Assembly (NCBI GenBank): GCA_934772045.1
Contig: CAKVMH010000001.1
Span: forward strand, 186,001 to 250,000
DNA: 64,000 nucleotides
Reading direction: 5' to 3'
Origin: an uncultured Clostridia bacterium
Lineage (GTDB): Bacteria; Bacillota; Clostridia; Christensenellales; UBA1242
The notes under the pieces were generated by a model, which ran no database searches, was not told where the DNA came from, and saw nothing but the letters and a program-made list of their open reading frames with translations. Shown here piece by piece: positions 19,032 through 27,900 of this stretch. A program made the position numbers and the translations under genes. Position 1 is the stretch's first letter, and each line of letters begins with the position of its first letter.

Positions 19032-19913
19032 TTAATTGATTATTATATTTTCAATTTTATCTTCCACAATCTCAAAACTACAAATGCCCACCAGGGCATT
19101 TTTTTTAAACAAAACAACAGTCTGGAAATTTAAAGGGAAGAAACTATCAAACTCTGGGAAGAATTTTAAAAGCGCATTTTTGTCACATTTAAAATTGTCC
19201 CCCAACAACTTCTCACAATAATTTAAGTTGCCAGCCTTCAAACAATCCATAAAAACAAGAGCGGTAAATTCTGGTTTTAAATTCATTTCATAATCGTCAA
19301 GGTAAACTAAAAATGGTTCAGTTTTATCTAAATTAAAACTCATTGCCTTGCCATGGTTCAAACTGTCACGCAAATGCTTTAAAACAATTTTTTCGTCCTT
19401 TTCAACATTGTATTCATCGTAATAATCTGCCCACAACAGCCCGTCACAATTCAATGCTACTAGGAATTTACAGTCACCATCAAAAAATATAAAACACACA
19501 CCATTTTTAATTTCATAATGTGAGTATTTTATGCCTGTCACTGGCATGTTTACAATTTGCTTGTCGGCATAATCCACAATCAGTTTGCTAGATAAGTGGA
19601 TAAGTATCATTTTCTTTTCAAATTCAATTAACCTTACATCGACATCGCAATGCGTTTCACCAAAAAGGAATAAGTATCTTCCCATTTTGAAATTGACTAA
19701 GGTGCAGTTTTTTAATGTAGCAAAACCATGCAAACATTCATACAAATTAATATTAAATTTTGTATCCTCACCAACGCAAGTTAATGGCATATTGCAAACA
19801 CCATTTACAACGTATGGCACATTCGCTTTCAGTTTGTGCACACCGTCGCCAAAAATTTCACAATCAAAATCTGCAATTATGTAATTCATATATTTACTTA
19901 TGTTTTTAAACAT
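19032..19913 (-). CDS. Hypothetical protein, 293 residues
   Basis: I do not recognise this protein. It is soluble, aromatic- and Cys-containing, with no signal peptide or membrane segment. It seems to have a beta-rich N-terminal half (HKLKANVPYVVNGVC) and an acidic, helical C-terminal third. No ribosome site is clear before the ATG at 19913 or the in-frame ATG at 19889, so the start is uncertain. It converges on the ATPase gene with only 53 bp between the stops. A full-length frame with ordinary codon use supports it as a real gene. Confidence 0.7.
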   Translation of the reverse strand: MFKNISKYMNYIIADFDCEIFGDGVHKLKANVPYVVNGVCNMPLTCVGEDTKFNINLYECLHGFATLKNCTLVNFKMGRYLFLFGETHCDVDVRLIEFEKKMILIHLSSKLIVDYADKQIVNMPVTGIKYSHYEIKNGVCFIFFDGDCKFLVALNCDGLLWADYYDEYNVEKDEKIVLKHLRDSLNHGKAMSFNLDKTEPFLVYLDDYEMNLKPEFTALVFMDCLKAGNLNYCEKLLGDNFKCDKNALLKFFPEFDSFFPLNFQTVVLFKKNALVGICSFEIVEDKIENIIIN

Positions 19914-20189
19914 AAAAAATTTCTAATTTGAACCAAAAAAATCTTACCACACACAACCCATTTATTGCCACAAAATATAACTTGCTTACAAAATGCGAGT
20001 TATTTACATGTTAGTTACACTTTCAAACTCAACCTTACATATGTAAATTCAATTTCAACCACACAAAACAATTGACGATTACAAAAATTTGATTTTTAAA
20101 TATTGTGCAAAATGTTACAAATTAAGTTAATTTTAGCCACGATAAATGTTTGATTTATGGAGAGAATATTTTTATGAGGAAAATATTTT
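19914..20189. other. Divergent intergenic region
   Basis: AT-rich spacer between a minus-strand gene (19913) and a plus-strand gene (20190). It should contain both promoters, but I cannot place either with confidence. No repeat or RNA gene is seen. Confidence 0.4.
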
Positions 20190-20474
20190 ATGATAAATGA
20201 TGAATACAATAAAACTAACGAAAACAAAAAAAATTGCAATGTTCATGTCATGCCACCGCCGATTAGCGATGAAGACATAAATGCACTTTTTGTTGGCATT
20301 TTAAGTATTATGCGTAGAAAAATTGAACTGGAAACAAAGGCTGAAATTATTAATTCAACCGCCAACCTTGAAAATGTGATTGTTGAATTAAAACAAAAAC
20401 AGGCCGAATGTAATCGTTTGAAGAATGAAATTTTACATTTAAAACACGAATTGGAATTAGCAAAAAAACCATAA
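20190..20474 (+). CDS. Small coiled-coil protein, unknown function
   Basis: A 94-residue protein. Residues 1-25 are polar and flexible; residues about 35-94 form one long amphipathic helix with heptad spacing (NLENVIVELKQKQAECNRL), likely a coiled coil. A GAGGA site lies before the ATG. It has no homology that I recognise. It lies 137 bp before the DAC-like gene, which has its own promoter. Its short length and low complexity lower confidence. Confidence 0.6.
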   Translation: MINDEYNKTNENKKNCNVHVMPPPISDEDINALFVGILSIMRRKIELETKAEIINSTANLENVIVELKQKQAECNRLKNEILHLKHELELAKKP

Positions 20475-20570
20475 ATTTGCAAAAAAATTAACAAAAAACG
20501 TCAAATTTGAATAAAAAATGTGATAAAAACTGAATTTGTCAAGGAATTTTGACAAATTTTTAAAATTCGT

Positions 20571-20599
20571 TTGCATAAAAAAACAAAAGTTGTTATATT
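20571..20599 (+). promoter_or_regulatory. Promoter of the DAC-like gene, very short leader
   Basis: The -35 box TTGCAT (20571-20576), a 17-nt spacer and the -10 box TATATT (20594-20599) fit a sigma-A promoter. The ATG is at 20612, so transcription would begin only about 5-6 nt before it. No ribosome site fits in the leader. Confidence 0.6.
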
Positions 20600-20611
20600 C
20601 TTTTTATAAAT

Positions 20612-21700
20612 ATGAATGAAACGATTTTTTTCGACAGCGCCAAAGAAAGTGTAACCAAATTCTTCGAACAGGAATTTGAAAACTTTCCTCCGCTTTTGAT
20701 GTCGCATTTTTTGAACAGATTTAATGATTTGCTTGACTACGCGGAAGAAGATTTGCAAATTAAACCGAAGATTATTTTTACTGACAATATTGAAGCGTTG
20801 ATAAAATTAATGCCCAAAACTGAGGCTCTCACGATTTTTGAAGACAGCGAAGCCACAATGTTCAATTCAAGGTTAAAATCCGTTTTGGCATTAGCAAGGC
20901 AAGACTGGTGCCTTTTTATAGATTTAAAAGAAGACAAAATTTCCTATGGCTTGATAATGAGTTTTAGGAGTCTTAAAGATAAAAACTTTTTACAAGACTT
21001 AGAAGAAACCACCATTTCAAAAGAGCGTTTGACACACACCCACTGTATTGTTGCCCGTCCACTTAATTCGTATTCTATGTTGTTGGACTCAATCAGTGGC
21101 GAAACTTTAACAGTTAACTTTTCGTTGGACAAGTCTAAAAACAACAATTTCACCACCGAGATTAGCGAGTTGGTTGACGCATCATTCAGTAAACTGCGAA
21201 CCACCCAACGCAAACTTGGCGACATGAAAAATATGTACCTAAACATTTTTACCAGCGTTTTGAATTATGCCCACGGAGCACTTTGTGTTGTTGTGGATAA
21301 AGATTACGTCGATTCTGGGCTTTTTGAAGACGGCATTTGGCTTAAAGAACCGATTAGTTTTAGCAAACTTTTCACACAAAGCAAAAGTTACAGTGAAGAA
21401 AAGTTGCAAGCACATGCCGACCTTTTCTTGAACATGCTCAACTTTGACGGCATAACAATTATTGATAATTTGGGCAGGCTCCGCGCATATAATGTGTTTG
21501 TTGAACCTAACAGCAAAAAAGTTGGATACATAGTTGGCGGTGCAAGAAAACGTGCAGCCTTCCACATTTTAAGCAGTAAGCGTAAAGGTATTGTTGGCGT
21601 TTACTTTCAAAGCCACGAAGGTGAAGTGTTCTTCCAAGCAATTAAACAAGATAGATTACCACCTAAAAAAACACATTTTAAAGAAGAACCAAAAAGTTAA
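20612..21700 (+). CDS. DisA_N/DAC-like nucleotide-binding domain protein
   Basis: A 362-residue protein. The C-terminal part (about residues 235-345) resembles the diadenylate cyclase fold: FDGITIIDNLGRLRAYNV where active enzymes have DGA, and GGARKRAAFHILSSKRKG where they have GxRHRAA, then VGVYFQSHEGEVFF like the VSEEtG strand. The N-terminal 230 residues are an unrecognised regulatory region. Active cyclases need the Asp-Gly-Ala and Arg-His-Arg motifs; here they are DGI and RKR. It may be a weak cyclase or a sensor that binds a nucleotide. No membrane segment, so cytoplasmic. A dispersed hairpin and terminator follow. Confidence 0.7.
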   Translation: MNETIFFDSAKESVTKFFEQEFENFPPLLMSHFLNRFNDLLDYAEEDLQIKPKIIFTDNIEALIKLMPKTEALTIFEDSEATMFNSRLKSVLALARQDWCLFIDLKEDKISYGLIMSFRSLKDKNFLQDLEETTISKERLTHTHCIVARPLNSYSMLLDSISGETLTVNFSLDKSKNNNFTTEISELVDASFSKLRTTQRKLGDMKNMYLNIFTSVLNYAHGALCVVVDKDYVDSGLFEDGIWLKEPISFSKLFTQSKSYSEEKLQAHADLFLNMLNFDGITIIDNLGRLRAYNVFVEPNSKKVGYIVGGARKRAAFHILSSKRKGIVGVYFQSHEGEVFFQAIKQDRLPPKKTHFKEEPKS

Positions 21701-21752
21701 TAAACCGATTTATTTCGCTCTTGCTTTATAATATTGTTTGTTGTATTCACAA
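21698..21752 (+). repeat. Dispersed hairpin repeat R3 in 3' UTR
   Basis: Same family as at 1628: AATAAACCGATTTATTTCGC on the left, ATATTGTTTGTTGTATTCAC on the right. It begins at the stop codon of the DAC-like gene and lies immediately before its terminator. The right arm is partly eroded. Confidence 0.8.
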
Positions 21753-21756
21753 ACAC

Positions 21757-21790
21757 AAAAAATCCACGGTTAATTTCCGTGGATTTTTTT
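21757..21790. terminator. Bidirectional intrinsic terminator
   Basis: A perfect stem AAATCCACGG / CCGTGGATTT with a 7-nt loop is flanked by A and T runs. It serves the DAC-like gene (plus) and the giant surface protein gene (minus). Confidence 0.9.
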
Positions 21791-21924
21791 GTATTACATA
21801 ATTTTAAAACGATATTTACAAACGTCTGCGAAATTAATTCCGTTTTTCAGTAACTATAAACTAAATTCACAAGAAAAGTAAATTCGTTTCTAGTAAAACT
21901 CAACTTGCGGTGTTTAATTAAAAA

Positions 21925-24900
21925 TTATCTAATCCTCATTTTGTTACGAAGAACGAATATTGTGACAATAACGCCAATCACAATAACAGACACTACAACA
22001 ATTATAATTATCGCCCAAACGTTAAGTGGCTCTTTAACCACCACTTTGAAACTTGTTATAACAGCGCCAGAACTGCCCACAAGTTTAACATAATAGTCGC
22101 CTGCACCATCTGTCTTTTGGTCAATTGAATATTGTTTTTGCTCTAAACTAGAATTTTCGTCAATTGTGCAAACAATTGTATCGTTAATGTAAATGTACGC
22201 GTCGCCAACCTGTTCGTAAATCATGCCTGGGTTGAAAGTGATGTCAAACCCTTTGGTTGTGGTTTTGCCCAATTCAATTGAACATTCAATGGTTGGAATT
22301 TCATTGTTCATTGTAAACGCAAACCCAACTTGCCTTGTTGGATAAATACCGTCTTCAACTTTGTATGTTACAAAGAATTTTTGTTTGCCGGCAATGATAT
22401 GCAATAAATCTGCATTTTCCAAAACCGTTTCATAAGTTAGCAACCTACCCAAACTTGTTTGCGGGTTGATGAGTGCTAAAAATTCAGTTGTTATCACATC
22501 TCCGTTTTGATTTTTAACTTCGGTGATTGTGTAGCGCGAAATTGAAGTTAAGTCGAAACTTGAACGAGCTTCATTTGGGTTCAAAATTGTAAAACTAATG
22601 CTGTTTGTAATATCATTGCCGTTGAATTTTGCTTTCAAATTTACTTTATAGTTGCCGTAATTGCTGAATGTGTACCTAAATCCTTTCTGAGTTGGTGTGT
22701 ACGCAACTCCGTTCCTATACGCTTCAATTTGAATTGGCTTTTGTTCAACCGAATCGTAAATTGAAGGGTCGGTAACAGTCAATTCAACATACCCATTAAA
22801 CACAGCATTGTCGATAGGCGCAACTTCAAGTCTTGCTTCGTCAACAACATTTGTTAACGTAAAGTAAATGTTTTTCATAACATTAATGGTTATTTTCTCA
22901 TCTGTTTCTTCCCCAAAAGTGAAATTATGTTTGTTGCCTGCAAGGTCTGAAATCACAAATGTATATTTACCACTGCCTTTTATTTCGTAATTTACATCTT
23001 TGCCCGCATTTTCCATGCGTTTTGTTTCAAGCAATACGCCATTGTGGTAAACATTCAAAATAATTGAGTTTTTGCGTGATAAGTTAGCCACGTCGGCGTT
23101 GGTTTGGTTGAAACTTAAAGTTACCGTTTCGTCAGTTTCAATTGATGTAACGAATTGGGAAACATCTTGAGTTTCTTCTTTGTATTTAACTTTTACATTT
23201 GTTGCTAGTGTATCATCGGTCGGTTTAAGTATTTTCATGACGCCCAAATACCTACTGAATGTTGAAGTGTACACCCTGTAAATTGTAAGTTCGCCAACTT
23301 GCAAACCGCCTTTATTTAATGGCACTGTAACACTAAGTTTTTCTGCGCCCTGGTCGGTTGACACAATAACTTCCACATCTTTGTTGACAACATAAAGTGG
23401 CATGTTGGTTATAGGCAAAGTAAGGTTTTCCCCCGTGCCCTTTTTCAAGCCATTAACAATATCGCTGGTGTTAATATCTGCTTTAACAAAACTTGAATTT
23501 GGTGTTAAGTCGTATGCCATGTCGTCTGTGTACACAACCCTATAAAGGTTAACTGAAGTTGCTGTTACACTGAACGCGTAAACGGCATTGCCAAGGTAAG
23601 TTTCGCCGTCTAAAGTGTAAACGCGGATTTCAAACCAATAACTGCCACTGCTGTCCTCATTTGTGTGGATTAGGTAATTGTTTCGCCCTTCCAAATCAAT
23701 AGTTTTATTGTCCTCTCCTTCTTTTTGAGATTGATGTAATAAATATTCATATTTAAAACAATTGCTTTGCTTTGGTGTCCACATCAAATTCCAGTCGCCC
23801 GAAGTGGTTGATGTGAAGTTGACAGTTCTATAATCTTCACTATATTTAAAATCAAGTTTATGTTCTTGATTATCTGCATTTTTTAAATTTACCGCATTGG
23901 TGCTTGTATCTATACAAATGTAATATTCGGTTTCTGTTGTGGTGTTTTCCTTTAACTCAAATTTAGCATTGACAACACCGCCACCAGCTTCCGTGTAAGG
24001 AAGGATCTCAACTGTAATTACACTACCAACTGTCAGTTTGAACATAGGACGTCCGTAATTATCGTTTACTGTATATTTATCTCGCACCAATTGTGATGCA
24101 CTGCCTGCCAAAGCAATGTTACCATCAGCGTTGGTAGTGAATGTATAAACATTATCAACACCATTGAAATTGTAAGTTAAAATAGCGTTATAAAGTGATT
24201 TATTGTAGGTTAAAATTGCTGAATTGAAGCCGTAATACTTTCCACCTAACATATAGTAATTGTTGGCATTTTCATCCGTGCCTGCAAATTTAATTGTGTG
24301 GAATGTTTCGCCTGTGACTGTATCAAGCCTGCCGATTGACTGCTTGCCAAAGATGTCGGTAAGCACAATCTTATAAGTGCCTTCTAGGTTGTCAATAACA
24401 GAAACAATTTCCCCTTTTTCATTCTTATAATTATATCCGTCTGCTGGGTCGCATGTATAAACGCCAATTGATGTGCCATTTTTATACACTTCAATTGTTG
24501 TAGCATAGTAGGTTAAACCATTATTCGTATATTTTGCATTTCCAAAATTTATTAACCAACCATTGCCATTCTTTACAAATAAGTTTTGCGCATTCAACCC
24601 AACTTGCGCGTCATTTTGGTTTACATAGTTAATGTCGGTTGCAAAACTAACACCATTTAACCTAGATGTAACAGTTAATTTGTAGTTACCAAAGCCAGCC
24701 GATTTAATTTCATTGAACACTTGCGCTGTTAAATTGCTTCCAAATTCTGTTTTAGCATTTGTGTAGATATCCACAATTTCCGCACCGGTGTTAACATTTT
24801 TAACTGTAATTAAATTGAACTTGTCCTGAATGTTTGACACAACACCTGTAACTGCATCGAAATCAAACAAAGTTACTGAACTTGTGCCGTTCGTAACGCT

Positions 24901-27900
24901 TAAACTTTCATTGGTTTTAATCGCATTTTCTTTAACATAAGTAGCTTTTAAATCAAATGAAATGTTGTTAAACTCCGGTTTATAAAGCAGAATGTATTGG
25001 CTCATATTCCCCGCATTGTCAATTTCAACAACTTCATAATAACCAGTTTCAGCACTTACACCAAACACTTGTTCATAATTTGTAATGTTTGTAGCAGTGT
25101 TTTGTGCCCTATTGTAATTGCCAAAGTATGTGATAGGCAATGTAAGGTTTGCTGATTGCAAATTATCAATATGACGATAATAAACTTGGCTTACACCTGT
25201 GTTGTCAAAATCGGTATCCGCATTAACAATAAATGCATATAATTTTGCACTATCTTTACTTATTGCGTTAAAGTATGCATTCAATTCATTTGCAAAATAC
25301 AACTTGCCTGTTACATCAGTATGCACAGCCTCAATAAACATTGTTTCAACTTCGTTTGCTTGATTGTAGCGCCCAACAAAACCATCGTTTGCTGTTAATG
25401 CTTTAGTGTTGTTAACCGGTGGTTCGCGGTCAATTTCAACCTTGTAGGTTGCTTCATAATAGTATACAACCCTATAAAGTGCAATGTTATTTTCAGTGTA
25501 TGCTTCATAATATTTGTAACAATCTTTATAGTAGTCTAAATTGTTACCATTGAAAATTTTAAACCTAACACTTATTGTGTATTCAATATGTTTGGCACTG
25601 TTTTGCAAATCAATCACACCATTCACATCTCTCACAATGCCAGTAGGCAACAAAATCGTGCGCTTGTTGTCACTAAAGGCTGGCAAATTTTCTCCGCCCA
25701 AATTCTTGTGTTGATAATTATAAATAAACTTGCCATTGCTATCCTTAATAACTAAGTAGTTAGGGTCAATTTGTGCTTCTAGTTTAGTGTCGTCGTATTC
25801 CGGCAATTCAATTTTAATAAATTCCTGATTTGTGACTAATGAATATGTCCTATTGTTTGTATTATAAATTGGCTTTGCATCGCTGTCTGCATTTTCATAA
25901 TTGTCATCACTTGATGCAACTGCAAACACATTAGTTGAAGGCGTCAAGTTGTTAATTTTAAAGCCAATTGCGTATTTGTTTGAAGTGTGTGTTGAATTTT
26001 CAACACTATCTTCCACCACAAACACATACACGCCAGGAAGGTAAAGCCAATCGGTGTTTGCTTCATTTGTGATGAACCTACCTGAAATCAGCCCGCGTTC
26101 CACATATTCCGCTAAATTAACGATAAGGTATTTATTATCTTTATAATATGCGTCACCTAAATTCATGTAATCTTTGTAATCGCTGGTGCTGAAAATTTTA
26201 ATAGGTGTTTGTGTTTCGTTCGGTTTCCCAAGTTGACCATCTCTATCAAAATAATACAAACTGAAATTCAACCTACCAGCATAATAACTGCTTGCGTTTG
26301 CACCGTTAAAGAATTTACCAACTGGCACTTTAATTTCTGCCGGCAATTTGTTTGTGTTAAGCATTATGCGGTATGTTATATTTTCTTTTACAACACCATT
26401 TTCAGTGTATACAAGTGGATTAGGTGTCAAACCATACTGGTCGAAATTGTTGAAAATGTTACCTTCTTCCAACAACTCAATGCCAATTGATGTGCCTATT
26501 TCTTTACTTTTGTCGCGGACACTTTCCCTGTCAACAATGAAGTAATAATTTTGGCTTTCATTATTTGCGTAAGTCCTTGTAACGACATAAAGCCCTGCTT
26601 TTGTTTTGTTGTCCACAACATTTAATATTGCATAATATCTGTTGGTTTTGCCTGCCACAGCATTAGCCGTATCGCCTTTTTTAAATATAACACCAGTTTC
26701 AGGTGATGAGTTTTGGTAAAAATAATTGTCAGCATTGTAACTGCTGGTATTTAACGAATACAAATTGTAACTAATTTCTTTAATTTCATAATCGCCTGTC
26801 CCTTGTGTCCAGAAGAATGCAAGGTAATTATCATTTGTTGCATGGGCCCCTAAAATATTATTGCCTGTTGAAAGGTTAAGGTTGTTGTCCGGTCTAGACA
26901 ACTCACTCTCATTGTCAAAGTTTTGAGTATTGTTAAAATAAACCTTACCAAGTGAATTATCTAAGTTAATTTCAATCCAAATGTATGAGCGTGAATCATT
27001 CTTTGTTGCCCGATTTTCAAACCCGTATTGATTTTGTGCATACACATAAACGCGTCGCATAAATGAAGTTGAATTTTCTTCGCCCGCCATTTTGTTGTTG
27101 CTGTCAACCTCGTATACTGGGTTTTGTCCGCTTTGTTTTTTAATTTCCCACCCATTTCTATTCGGTGTATCATTGTTTTGGTTATAAGCGGTAACAATTT
27201 GGTTTTTAACAACTAAATAGTATTTTGAATTGTCTTGCGCAAACAGACCTTCCAATGCTTTATAGTTACTGCCTGTGCCAAAATAGTAATTCAAATTCCT
27301 TAAAACCTGTTCGTCATTTTTTGTAAATGCTGAAATGAATTGTTGTGCGTTGTTAGGGTTAGAAACATTCGACGCCATCATTTCAACTACCTTGTGTGTT
27401 GCAAACTCAACTGAAACTTTATCCTTAAACACAAAATTGTTTTGAGTAAAGAATTGTTCAGCGTTTAAACCTTCACCTTCGGTGTAATAACTTCCGTCTG
27501 CTTGTTTTACCCTAAAATATTGTTCGGTGTTATCAAAAACAAACATAAATTTACATTCGTTGCCTGCTTCGTCAGTCAGAATAAACACGTAAACGCCTGC
27601 ATTTTTCAAAACATGTGCACTATCAATCCTTGCAAACAAGTTTTCCGGTTTTTTAATTTCAAATGGGCCCGTTTCGTCGCCCAACTTATATTTATTTGTG
27701 AACCAAACAGTGTCGGTTGTGTTGTTAAGCATTTCCACTTTGTGTGAGTTGTCCTTAACAATAGGTGAAAAGTAATATTTTGCAGTTATTTTAGCCCCGC
27801 TAAGTTTGTCCGCCCAATTTATTGTTGCTTGATAATCGGTAACTGCATCAAGTTTAATTGGTTCGCCATTTACATCTGTTTCAACATTATAAATTGTGCC

